Shown here piece by piece: positions 43,636 through 52,200 of a stretch of DNA of 64,000 nucleotides. Origin of the DNA: Paenibacillus sp. NFR01. GTDB taxonomy: Bacteria > Bacillota > Bacilli > Paenibacillales > Paenibacillaceae. The notes beneath the pieces were generated by a model, which saw only the letters and a program-made list of their open reading frames with translations, searched no databases and was not told the origin of the DNA. The position numbers and the translations under genes were made by a program. Numbering within the stretch: the first letter of the stretch is position 1; each line of letters starts with the position of its first letter. The stretch is from contig NZ_FOIK01000001.1 in the NCBI RefSeq assembly GCF_900111565.1, positions 2,387,309 through 2,451,308 on the forward strand, in the 5' to 3' direction.

Positions 43636-44820
43636 ATGATCATTCAGCCAAAAACCCGCGGCTTTATTTGCACAACGGCTCATCCTGAAGGATGCGCCCA
43701 GCAAGTCCGGCAGCAAATTGACTACATACAAGCGCAAAAGAAACTGAGCGGTCCGGTCAACGTTCTCGTTGTCGGCGCATCGACCGGCTACGGCCTGGCC
43801 TCGCGGATTACCGCGGCATTCGGCGCCGGCGCAAATACGATCGGCGTCTTTTTTGACAAGCCGGCCGAAGGCGCCCGCACCGCATCCGCGGGCTGGTACA
43901 ACTCCGCCGCCCTAGAGCGCGCTGCCGAAGAGCAGGGCTTGAAATCGCACAGCATCGTCGGCGATGCCTTCTCTGACGAGATCAAATCCAAGACGATCGA
44001 GCTGATTAAAGCCGAATACGGACAGGTGGATCTGGTCGTATACAGCGTAGCTTCCCCGCGCCGCACCCATCCGGTGACCGGCGAAACCTTCTCCTCCGTC
44101 ATCAAGCCGGTAGGCGAAGCTTATTCCAACAAAACGGTCAACTTCCACACCGGCGAAGTAACGCAAACGACCATCGAACCGGCTACCGACGACGAAGTCC
44201 GTCAAACGATCGCCGTCATGGGCGGCGAAGACTGGGGCATGTGGATCGACCAGCTGAGCGCAGCCGGCGTGCTGGCTGACGGCGCGATCACTGTCGCGTA
44301 CTCCTACATCGGACCGGAAGTGACCCATCCGATCTATAAGGAAGGAACGATCGGCCAGGCTAAAATCGACCTGGAGAAGACCGCCATCGCCCTGAACGAA
44401 AAACTGCAAGCCAGCGGCGGACACGCTTACGTGTCGGTCAACAAAGCGCTGGTGACCCAGTCCAGCTCGGCCATTCCGGTTGTGCCCCTGTACATCTCCG
44501 CGTTGTACCGCGTCATGAAGGACAAAGACCTGCATGAGAACACGATTGAGCAAATGTATCGCTTGTTCAGCGAACATCTCTACTCGGAGAAAGGTGCAGA
44601 TGAAGGCCATCTGATCCGCATCGACGATTGGGAAATGCGCGAGGATGTACAGGAGGAAGTCATGAAGCGCTGGGCGGCCATCGAGACGGATACCATCGAC
44701 GAGCTGGCCGATCTGGTCGGCTACCGCGAAGACTTCTTCAACCTGTTCGGATTCCAGACCGCAGGCGTCGACTATGAAGCAGACACCGATCCGGCCGTGG
44801 ATATCAAACATCTGGTGTAA
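43636..44820 (+). CDS. fabV: Trans-2-enoyl-ACP/CoA reductase FabV
   Basis: A 394-residue NADH-dependent enoyl reductase that completes each cycle of fatty acid elongation; it is a triclosan-insensitive alternative to FabI. It has the starting motif TRGFICTTAHPEGCAQQV, the NAD loop VLVVGASTGYGLASRI (about 43-58) and the active Tyr-x8-Lys IYKEGTIGQAKIDLEKTA. ATG 43636 with AAGGAGAT upstream is the start, not the upstream frame opening at 43537. The gene is alone, with -10 TATACT at 43584-43589, and ends in a strong terminator. FabV is more typical of Gram-negatives but does occur in Paenibacillus-type Firmicutes. Confidence 0.95.
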   Translation: MIIQPKTRGFICTTAHPEGCAQQVRQQIDYIQAQKKLSGPVNVLVVGASTGYGLASRITAAFGAGANTIGVFFDKPAEGARTASAGWYNSAALERAAEEQGLKSHSIVGDAFSDEIKSKTIELIKAEYGQVDLVVYSVASPRRTHPVTGETFSSVIKPVGEAYSNKTVNFHTGEVTQTTIEPATDDEVRQTIAVMGGEDWGMWIDQLSAAGVLADGAITVAYSYIGPEVTHPIYKEGTIGQAKIDLEKTAIALNEKLQASGGHAYVSVNKALVTQSSSAIPVVPLYISALYRVMKDKDLHENTIEQMYRLFSEHLYSEKGADEGHLIRIDDWEMREDVQEEVMKRWAAIETDTIDELADLVGYREDFFNLFGFQTAGVDYEADTDPAVDIKHLV

Positions 44821-44856
44821 TTACCCGCGAAAAATACGCCGCATAAGCGTAAAAGG

Positions 44857-44905
44857 AACAGGACAGCAACCTCCCGTTAGGGGAGCATCGCTGTCCTGTT
44901 TTTTT
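44857..44905 (+). terminator. Terminator of fabV
   Basis: AACAGGACAGC (44857-44867) pairs with GCTGTCCTGTT (44890-44900), followed by TTTTT. Confidence 0.92.
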
Positions 44906-45181
44906 GTGAGGGCGAATATAGCTTGCGGCGTCCTCATCTTCGATTGAGGAATCCTTCACGCTTGGAGACCGATACTGTGCCAGTTGTCGCATCGGGAGGA
45001 GTACACGCAGATGATACCTTTAGAAATGCAGGCGCAATGCAGTATAGTATATCGGACTTAAGCGCCAAAAATTGGATATGGGGGTCGTTTATTGCGAAAA
45101 ATCAGGCATTTGGCAAATCTATCGGACAATGTGAGCGCTAATTTCGACCAGAGCACCAAATTCGGTGTAAAACACCCATTT
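44906..45181. other. Gene-free stretch leading into repeats
   Basis: No supported gene. From 45050 on, loose copies of a CGGAC(T/A)TRAGCGCCA-like block appear and turn into the satellite that begins at 45182. Confidence 0.45.
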
Positions 45182-45300
45182 CGGACTTGAGCGCCACTAT
45201 CGGTCATGAGCGTTCAGTTCGGACCTGAGCGCCCACTATACGACCTGAGCGTTAAATTCGGGCAAGAGGGCCTAATAACGGACCTGAGAGACGTTATTTA
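45182..45300. repeat. Degenerate 18-21-bp satellite (CGGAC-TGAGCG type)
   Basis: Blocks that begin CGGACTT, CGGTCAT, CGGACCT, CGACCT, CGGGCAAG and CGGACCT start at 45182, 45201, 45220, 45241, 45259 and 45279, each with TGAGCG or GAGNG following. It runs into composite element copy 3, and its last block is the first unit of that element. Confidence 0.6.
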
Positions 45301-45458
45301 TGGGGAAATACCCTATTTCCCAATCTAACGGACATGAGGGCCGTTATTGCAAGTCAAAACAAATTTGTATACGCTTCCAACCGGAAATAGCGGCTCTCAG
45401 GTCCGTTAAAATAATATTTCGCCGTATTTTCGCCAAATAACGGCTCCTGTGTCCGTAA
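45276..45458. repeat. Composite palindromic element, copy 3 (four 23-bp units)
   Basis: Forward units 45276-45298 and 45326-45348; reverse units 45386-45408 and 45436-45458. Starts are 50, 60 and 50 bp apart, the same as in the copies at 13.0 and 19.8 kb. The spacer between the forward units again holds a GGGAAATA / TATTTCCC hairpin. Confidence 0.8.
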
Positions 45459-46060
45459 GATAGACGCATAGCCTCGCCCCACCTGTTGCCTGCCCAACTC
45501 CTGCCTGTCTGTTACCTGTCTGCTACTTGCGCTAACCTACCATACCTGCGCTGACCCACCTTACCTGCATTGACCAAACTTACCTGCACCGTCCTCCTTA
45601 CCTACAAAACCTATTTTACCTAACTAGTTTTGCAGTTTGGCTGGCAGCCCGCCTAGACCACATCGCAATAATCCGCCTTAATCCTCCTCGCCCTACCTTA
45701 TCGCCTTTCCTGTATTGGCCCATATTGCCCAGGTCTGCTTTGCCTTGCCCTATCTTTCCTAATGCTTCATCTGATGTGGTCTTTCTCGCCTTGATCCGCC
45801 TCGCCCTACCTTATCGCCTTTCCTGTGTTGGCCCATATTGTCCAGGTCTGCTTTGCCTTGCCCTATCTTTCCTAAATGCTTCATCTGATGTGGTTTTTCT
45901 CGCCTTGATCCGCCTCACATTACTCGATCGCCTTGCCTATTGGCCTACCTTGCCCTGGTTAGCTTCATCTCGCCCTCGCCTGCTTCCTCTGCCTGCTTTC
46001 ACCTGACTGCCCTAACTTGCCTTGCCTTGATCCGCCCTCTTGCTAGGCTTGAACGAAGCA
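45459..46060. repeat. Pyrimidine-rich degenerate region with a 113-bp tandem duplication
   Basis: About 600 bp in which the plus strand is mostly C and T with recurring CCTGC, CTTACC and GCCTTGCC blocks. A unit of 113 bp at 45674-45786 recurs at 45787-45900 with few changes (including one inserted A), and a decayed third copy begins at 45901. Plus-strand open frames here lack any ribosome site and are taken as chance. No gene is supported between fabV and the GH2 gene. Confidence 0.7.
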
Positions 46061-46061
46061 A

Positions 46062-46092
46062 ACCCGCCCCATGCTAACAGGGCGGGGCGGGT
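46062..46092 (-). terminator. Terminator of the transporter/GH43/GH2 operon
   Basis: ACCCGCCCC (46062-46070) pairs with GGGGCGGGT (46084-46092), 47 nt after the GH2 stop. The tail is only weakly T-rich. Confidence 0.6.
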
Positions 46093-46138
46093 CAAACTCC
46101 GATGGACGGCTTCAAGAGCAGCAGGTTACGTGCAGGCT

Positions 46139-47899
46139 TTAGCCCAAATTAATCGCCTTGATCACATCCAGCGGAACCTTCGGCGTGCGGTCTTCCTGCA
46201 GCAGCCCGTTGACTTCCTGCTGCACATCCGTCACCTGCGTATAGCAGTAGCCGGAGATATAAGGAACCGCCTGGATTGCTTGGGTGATCGCCCGGAACCG
46301 TTCGATGAAGTCTTCTTCCGACTTGACCTGGTTGCCGTAGCCCCAGCCGCTTTCGCTCTGGAAGGCGATGCCGCCGAATTCGCTGATGATCACCGGCTGG
46401 CCTCTGTAGGCATAGCCTTCCGCAAAAGCGTATTTCCACTGGTTAAAGGAAATTTTATTGTTAACGATCGCGTCCTTGTCCTGGTACCGCTTGAGAAATT
46501 CTTCACCCGCCTCCACATAGTCATGCAGGGTCAGGATATCGGACACGGTATGCTCCCAGCCGTCATTCGTAACGACCGGACGGTACGGGTCGATCGCTTT
46601 GGTCAGATGATAGATGGATTCCGTAAATTTCTGCTGGCGGACATCATGGGCAATCGTCGGAATGCCCCAGGATTCATTGAACGGCACCCAAGTGATAATG
46701 CACGGATGGTTGTATTGCTGCGGCACGACCTCCAGCCATTCCCGGGTAAACCGCTCCACCGCCTGGTCGTTGAACTCGTACGTGGCGGCCATTTCCGACC
46801 AGACCAGCACGCCCTTGACGTCGCACCAGTAGAGGAACAGCGGATCCTCCAGCTTCATATGCTTGCGAACGCCGTTGTAGCCCATCGCGGTGATCAGCTC
46901 GATATCCTGAATGAGCGCTTCCTCGGACGGGGCCGTCAGATGGCTCTCGGTCCAGTAGCCCTGATCGAGAATCAGCCGTTGATACAGCGGACCGTTGTTC
47001 AGCAGAATCTGGCCGTTTTCGATGGAGATTTTCCGCATGCCGAAATACGATTCCACGCGGTCCACCGCTTCGTTTCCTTCATACAGCACAAACTCCACGT
47101 CGAACAGGTTCGGGTTTTGCGGCGACCAGAGGCTTTGCTTCCACGGACCGCCCGCTTCATGCAGTACCCCGACCTCCACCGTAATCCAGGCTCTGTCGGC
47201 GGACAGGCTCACCTGTTTGACCGGCTGCCCGTGCAGCGAGATGCTGGACTCCAGGCGGAGATTCTCTTTATGCTCCACGCCGAGCAGACGGAAATCGAAC
47301 CGGATCATTTGCCGGTCGACATCCGGGGTCATTTTGACCGCGTCGATCCGCGTTTCATGGACATGCTCCAGCCAGACGCTTTTCCAAATGCCGGTGGACT
47401 GAACATAGAAGCATTCAAAATTATCGTTGACCCAGCGCTGTTTGCCGCGCGGCTGCGTGCAGCTTTGGCTGTCTTCGACCTTGAGCACAAGCTGGTTCTC
47501 GGCTCCCGTACGCAAATATGGCGTAATATCGAAGGAAAATGCGGCATAACCGCCTTCATGCTGGCCTACAAAATGCCCGTTCACCCACAGTTTAGCCAGA
47601 TAGTCGACGCCTTGAAAATGCAGGATCGTTCGTTTGCCATCGGTCCCGGCGGGCAAAGAGACCCTTTTGCGGTACCAGACCTGCGGATGGAAGGTCTCCT
47701 CGCCGATGCCGCTGGCTTTGGTTTCATACGTAAACGGAACGAGGATGGTTTGTCCCTCAGGGAAATGGAGGTACCATTCTTCGCTTTCCCCGGCGTCCTT
47801 GTCGTCGAAGGCGAAGTCCCATTCCCCGTTAAAATCTAGCCAGTCATTGCGCACGAATTGCGGTCTTGGATAATGTTTCTTGTATGATTTCGTTGTCAT
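46139..47899 (-). CDS. Glycoside hydrolase family 2 (beta-galactosidase/glucuronidase-like), cytosolic
   Basis: A 586-residue enzyme with the three-domain GH2 core: sugar-binding jelly roll (NDWLDFNGEWDFAFDDKDAG at the start), immunoglobulin-like middle, and TIM barrel. The acid/base Glu is in TWVPFNESWGIPTIAHD and the nucleophile Glu in PVIISEFGGIAFQSESGWGY. There is no signal peptide, so it acts on imported oligosaccharide. It has the short form without the LacZ C-terminal domains; such enzymes may be beta-galactosidases, beta-glucuronidases or others, and the substrate is not clear. It is last in the operon SBP-permease-permease-GH43-GH2. Confidence 0.92.
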   Translation of the reverse strand: MTTKSYKKHYPRPQFVRNDWLDFNGEWDFAFDDKDAGESEEWYLHFPEGQTILVPFTYETKASGIGEETFHPQVWYRKRVSLPAGTDGKRTILHFQGVDYLAKLWVNGHFVGQHEGGYAAFSFDITPYLRTGAENQLVLKVEDSQSCTQPRGKQRWVNDNFECFYVQSTGIWKSVWLEHVHETRIDAVKMTPDVDRQMIRFDFRLLGVEHKENLRLESSISLHGQPVKQVSLSADRAWITVEVGVLHEAGGPWKQSLWSPQNPNLFDVEFVLYEGNEAVDRVESYFGMRKISIENGQILLNNGPLYQRLILDQGYWTESHLTAPSEEALIQDIELITAMGYNGVRKHMKLEDPLFLYWCDVKGVLVWSEMAATYEFNDQAVERFTREWLEVVPQQYNHPCIITWVPFNESWGIPTIAHDVRQQKFTESIYHLTKAIDPYRPVVTNDGWEHTVSDILTLHDYVEAGEEFLKRYQDKDAIVNNKISFNQWKYAFAEGYAYRGQPVIISEFGGIAFQSESGWGYGNQVKSEEDFIERFRAITQAIQAVPYISGYCYTQVTDVQQEVNGLLQEDRTPKVPLDVIKAINLG

Positions 47900-47928
47900 A
47901 AATTCTGCACCTATCCTTTTCTGTAAAA

Positions 47929-50373
47929 TTACTTTTCAACCGTCATCCGTTCGAACCGCGCGGCGGTCCCGGCAGACTTGAATCCGGTTTTTCCTTGCAA
48001 AAGCGGGCTAACGCCGCGATCCGTATAATCCAGGACAGGCGTACTGCCGCCATCCGCATACACGGTGATCCGGGCGCCTTCTGCCATAACCTTGAGATGC
48101 ATCATCTCTCCGGCCTGCGGCAGATCATACGGGATATCCGCGAGCGGCTGCGTGGCATAATTAAGTTTAGCTAGGTGAATCCCCTGATCATCCAAATAAA
48201 CGTAGTAGCCGCGGATAAAATCATCCCGGTTCTGGTTCAGCTCCAGCCCGTTTGACGGGTCCGAGGCCCTGACCAGGATGCCGGTCTGTCCGCTGGCTTC
48301 AGGCACGGTGAAATCCGCGTCCACCGTATAATCCGTCCAGCCGTAATCGCCAAACAGAATTTTGGCCGGCGTTACGGACGATGACCGCAGCTGGCCGTCC
48401 TTGAACGACCATTCGCCTTCGTAACGCGTCCAGCGGAAATCGTTTTTCGTCTCGAATTCGGCGGTTTCCGGTTCAACCGGAGCATAGGCTGCCGCTTTCA
48501 GCGAGTCCAGCTTCATTTCTCCCTGCTCCACCTTCAGCTTCCACTGGTGAAATCCTTGCTCCAGCTTCACATCCTGAGCGGTCACAATCTGCCACGGCTG
48601 CGCTCCCGGCTCCGCGGTCACCGTGAGGGCGGGCATGATCCGGGTTTTTCCGTCCCAAAGGCTGAACCGGACACCGTCAGCGCCCGGCGAGAGTCGGAAG
48701 TTAAGATTGTAGGCTCCGCTTTCCTCCACATTCACCCGGTACCTTAATTCGGCGCCTTTGCTTAATTTCCGTACTTGCGTTCCATCCTCGCTGGCTGTGA
48801 TCGCATCGTTATCTCCTTTTTCCCCAGTGGCCGCAACGTTCACCGCATCGATGGTACCCGGGAGCGGAGCATAGGCTTCACGGGCGCTGCTGCCATCGAC
48901 TTCGTTGCTGATAGCCGCATAGCCGAAACGCGCTTGTGCATCCGCAGCGACATACCCGATGCTTCCGCCGCCGATGGCATCATCCAGCTTCAGATCTAGC
49001 AAATGCATCGTTGCGGCATAAACGCGCGCCATATTGCCGCTCACTTCCAGCCGCAGATTTTGCAGCTGGCCGGGGTCGAAATTTGCCGGCAGCACAGCCG
49101 ATACGGACTGCGCCGACTTCCCCTTTCGGAACACTTCAGCTCTGATCTCCCCGGCCGCCCGATCCAGCAGCACGATTCCGTAATTGCTTTTGTCCTTATA
49201 CGAGAAGACCGCTCCGGCGGCTTTGCCCTCCTGCACCTGCACATGGAATTCGGCGGTGTAACTGCCGCCTGTTTCGGCTTTGGTCAACAGCAGCGCGGAG
49301 CCTTCCGCGCCGCGCGAGTCCGCCTGCAGCCCTTGCTCTGCGCTGACCGTCCATGAACCTCCGCCGCTGCTGTTCCAATCGCCGCCAAGCTCCGCCCGCT
49401 CGAAACGGTCGGCGAATGCGGGCAACTGCGGTGCCGGCTGCGGCCCCGAGGTCGGTCCCCAGACACTGAACCGCTCCCCGTTCCAGACGATCCGGTCCAT
49501 GTTCATATGCCGCAGCGGCCCAACCACGCCCGGCCCTTCGAGATTGTGGTAGATCATGTATTGGGCATCGAGATCCGGCCCCGTAACGATCGAATTATGC
49601 CCGAGACCGACTGTCGCGCCTTCCGAACGGAGCAGGACGGGATTGCCGGCGAAGCCGGCGAATCCTTCCAGCGGCTGTCCGCTGACCGCCGCATCCACGC
49701 GGTAGCCGGTGCTGAACACATGATTTCCGGTATACGTCATGTAATACTTGCCGCCGCGCTTAAACACGGTCGGTCCTTCCGTCCAGCCGCCCATATAGGC
49801 CCCCGTCTGTACTTCTTCCGGCCCCACGGTCAGCGGATCGGTCATCGGCGCCGCCTGGATTCCCTGGCTTCCTGCATAGTAGAAATACCATTTGCCGTCA
49901 TCGTCGACGAACGTCGATCCATCGATCGTGCGGCCAAAGTTATCCGTCGCCACCGTAAACGGTCCGGTAGGACTGTCGCTGGTCAGCGCGTAATGGCCTT
50001 GACCCGCCGGCGAAGTGTACATGTAGAACTTGCCGTTCCAGTACCGCACCTCCGGCGCATAAGCTGCCGCCGTCACCGCTTCCTCCGTGCACAATCCTTC
50101 ATAGGTCCAGTTCGCCAGGTCCTCCGAGCGCCATACCTTGATCCCCGTATCCGTATCCCGTGTGCTGACGTACAGGTAGTAGTAGCCGTTAAACGAGAAA
50201 ATAAAGGGATCCCCGAGCCCGTATTCGCCCCATTCGTCCGCCAGCGTAATCGGGTTGGCATACGTATGCTCCGCGGGGTCCGGAACTGCTTCACCGGCCG
50301 AATCGCAGCCGGCGGCGCTTAAGGATAGACCCAGAATCAGCACCCCAGCCCACCATTTCCTGCCTAGACCCAT
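47929..50373 (-). CDS. GH43 lipoprotein with three beta-sandwich/CBM-like domains
   Basis: An 814-residue exported lipoprotein: signal peptide GRKWWAGVLILGLSLSAAGC with lipobox SAAGC. The GH43 five-bladed propeller comes next: YGLGDPFIFSFNGYYYLYVS (catalytic base Asp), TAAAYAPEVRYWNGKFYMYT, RTIDGSTFVDDDGKWYFYYA (Asp), EGPTVFKRGGKYYMTYTGNH (acid Glu) and GLGHNSIVTGPDL. After it come a concanavalin-like region (about 375-550), a CBM6/35-like region (about 560-680) and a final LamG/DUF1080-like domain (about 690-814, IHLAKLNYATQPLADIPYDL). The likely action is removal of arabinose, xylose or galactose from polysaccharide at the cell surface. ATG 50373 follows GAGGAG. The frame is open further upstream, but that part overlaps the permease. 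Confidence 0.9.
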   Translation of the reverse strand: MGLGRKWWAGVLILGLSLSAAGCDSAGEAVPDPAEHTYANPITLADEWGEYGLGDPFIFSFNGYYYLYVSTRDTDTGIKVWRSEDLANWTYEGLCTEEAVTAAAYAPEVRYWNGKFYMYTSPAGQGHYALTSDSPTGPFTVATDNFGRTIDGSTFVDDDGKWYFYYAGSQGIQAAPMTDPLTVGPEEVQTGAYMGGWTEGPTVFKRGGKYYMTYTGNHVFSTGYRVDAAVSGQPLEGFAGFAGNPVLLRSEGATVGLGHNSIVTGPDLDAQYMIYHNLEGPGVVGPLRHMNMDRIVWNGERFSVWGPTSGPQPAPQLPAFADRFERAELGGDWNSSGGGSWTVSAEQGLQADSRGAEGSALLLTKAETGGSYTAEFHVQVQEGKAAGAVFSYKDKSNYGIVLLDRAAGEIRAEVFRKGKSAQSVSAVLPANFDPGQLQNLRLEVSGNMARVYAATMHLLDLKLDDAIGGGSIGYVAADAQARFGYAAISNEVDGSSAREAYAPLPGTIDAVNVAATGEKGDNDAITASEDGTQVRKLSKGAELRYRVNVEESGAYNLNFRLSPGADGVRFSLWDGKTRIMPALTVTAEPGAQPWQIVTAQDVKLEQGFHQWKLKVEQGEMKLDSLKAAAYAPVEPETAEFETKNDFRWTRYEGEWSFKDGQLRSSSVTPAKILFGDYGWTDYTVDADFTVPEASGQTGILVRASDPSNGLELNQNRDDFIRGYYVYLDDQGIHLAKLNYATQPLADIPYDLPQAGEMMHLKVMAEGARITVYADGGSTPVLDYTDRGVSPLLQGKTGFKSAGTAARFERMTVEK

Positions 50374-50413
50374 GGTTTGCACTCCTCTGCGCATTCTTTT
50401 CTTATTCCACCGG

Positions 50414-51220
50414 TCATCCTTTAATGCCCGACATGCTGATGCCTTTGACGATCTGCTTCTCAAAAATGACGAACAAGATGATGATCGGTACTGAAGCGAT
50501 GGCATTGACCACCATCGGTTTAACATAGTCCTCCGAATATTGGCTCATGAGCGTCGGAATCCCCATCGGCAGCGTAAACAGGTTATCGTCGGTGATCGAC
50601 AGGAACGGCCAAAGGAAGTTGTTCCACGAGCCGATGAACGTCAGGATCGCCATGGACGCCAGCGCCGGACGGGTCAGCGGCAGCATGATCCGCGTGAAGA
50701 TTTTCCAGACGCCGCCTCCGTCGATCTGCACGCTTTCGATCAGATCATTGGGGATGCCGTCAAAAAAGCTCTTCAGCACGATGACCGCCACCGGCGAAGC
50801 CAGCGCAGGAATGACGAGTCCGCGGTACGAATTCAGCAGGCTCATATCCTTGGCCACCTGATACAGCGGGATGATCGTGGCTTCTCCCGGAATCAGCAGG
50901 CCGGCCAGGACGAAGAAGAACATGACCGCCCGGTAACGGAACGGAATTTTCGATAAAGCGAACCCGGCCATAGCGGCGATGATGACCGTCAGCACCGTAA
51001 CCATCACGGCGACGAGAATGCTGTTGCCAATCCAGTTCGTCAGCTTCGTGCCCATCAGCACTTCTTTATAGACCGCAAACGAAAACGGCGGCTTGAACCA
51101 GTCCGCAACCGTGATGATTTTCATGCCTTCCTCTTTGATCGAGACCACCAGCATCCAGACCAGCGGGGCCGCAAACAGAAAAGCCATAAATACCGAAAAT
51201 ATGCGGTACAGCCATTTCAT
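50414..51220 (-). CDS. Carbohydrate ABC transporter permease (MalG-like)
   Basis: A 268-residue inner membrane protein with six helices. It has the cytosolic EAA loop ESVQIDGGGVWKIFTRIMLPL, typical of sugar permeases, and GEATIIPLYQVAKDM before it, with FALSKIPFRYR at the second helix. It pairs with the permease encoded just upstream: the stop of that gene overlaps its ATG (TGATG). No ATPase gene is present, so a shared MsmX-like ATPase is expected elsewhere. Confidence 0.93.
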   Translation of the reverse strand: MKWLYRIFSVFMAFLFAAPLVWMLVVSIKEEGMKIITVADWFKPPFSFAVYKEVLMGTKLTNWIGNSILVAVMVTVLTVIIAAMAGFALSKIPFRYRAVMFFFVLAGLLIPGEATIIPLYQVAKDMSLLNSYRGLVIPALASPVAVIVLKSFFDGIPNDLIESVQIDGGGVWKIFTRIMLPLTRPALASMAILTFIGSWNNFLWPFLSITDDNLFTLPMGIPTLMSQYSEDYVKPMVVNAIASVPIIILFVIFEKQIVKGISMSGIKG

Positions 51221-52110
51221 CAGTTATCCGCTCCTTTCCGGTTATTGACCCAGTACTGCAGGATCGACAGCACCAGAAGCACGATGAACAGCACGTAAGA
51301 CATGGTCGCGGCATAACCGAGATTATTTTTCTTGAAGCCGGTTTGATAAATCAGTTGAATGATCGGCCGGGTCTGATCCAGCGGACCGCCGCCCGTAACA
51401 ATGTAGATCTGCATAAACACTTTAAAGGAAGCTATAATTTGCAGCATCGTGATCGTTTTGGTAATCGGCGTCAAATACGGGAAAGTAATTCTCCAGAAGA
51501 TCTGCGAATCGCCTGCTCCGTCCAAACGGGCAGCCTCGTAGATTTCGTCCGGAATTTCCTGCATCGCCGACAAATAGAGAATGAAGTTGAAGCCGACCGT
51601 CCACCACAGCGTAATGAGCGTAATGGCGATCCAGGCCAGGCCCGTTTCGGTCAGCCAGAAGATTTCTGTACCTTCGGGAAGAAGATGGATCAAATGCAAC
51701 ACCGAATTGACCAGACCGGTATACGGCTGGAACACGAACAACCCGAGGTAGGATGCCACGGCAACGGAAAGCACGCTGGGAATGAAAAAGATGCTGCGGT
51801 AAAATTTTTGTAAAAACGATCTGCGGTTGGCGATCAAGGCCAGCAAAATGGCCAGTACCAGCATGGTCGGCGTGGTCAGGATGACGAAAAATGCCGAGTG
51901 CCCCAGCGCGGACCACATCTCGCGGTCATGCAGAACCTGCCGGTAATTATCCCAGCCGATGTAGTGCATTTTCTTGATCAGCGTCCACTTAAAAAAGGTC
52001 ATTTGCACGCCTTTGAGCATAGGCCAAATGGTAAATAGGCAGTACACCGCCAAGAAGGGAAGGAGAAAGAGCAGCGCCTGAATATCCGCCCTGAGCTTTT
52101 TCGTTTTCAT
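51220..52110 (-). CDS. Carbohydrate ABC transporter permease (MalF-like)
   Basis: A 296-residue protein with six helices: the first is ALLFLLPFLAVYCLFTIWPML, then MTFFKWTLIKKMHYIGWDNY, and the EAA loop is EAARLDGAGDSQIFWRITFP. It forms the channel with the downstream permease for an oligosaccharide taken from the solute-binding protein at 52201-53592. ATG 52110 was chosen; an in-frame ATG 18 nt earlier is possible, as GGGGA lies between them. Confidence 0.93.
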   Translation of the reverse strand: MKTKKLRADIQALLFLLPFLAVYCLFTIWPMLKGVQMTFFKWTLIKKMHYIGWDNYRQVLHDREMWSALGHSAFFVILTTPTMLVLAILLALIANRRSFLQKFYRSIFFIPSVLSVAVASYLGLFVFQPYTGLVNSVLHLIHLLPEGTEIFWLTETGLAWIAITLITLWWTVGFNFILYLSAMQEIPDEIYEAARLDGAGDSQIFWRITFPYLTPITKTITMLQIIASFKVFMQIYIVTGGGPLDQTRPIIQLIYQTGFKKNNLGYAATMSYVLFIVLLVLSILQYWVNNRKGADN

Positions 52111-52200
52111 TTGCGATTCCCCATTCATAGACGGGCAGACCCGCGGCATGCAGCCGGAGACCTGCCAGTCTTTTTTGTGCTGGTTTTAGGTTGCTTTAGA

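Noticed and set aside
45725..46006. 93-codon plus-strand frame with repeated SSDVVFLALIRL
   Set aside because: It only mirrors the 113-bp tandem duplication and has no ribosome site; the repeat is better described as DNA.
46040..47839. 599-codon plus-strand open frame across the GH2 gene
   Set aside because: Antisense shadow; the minus frame carries both GH2 glutamates.
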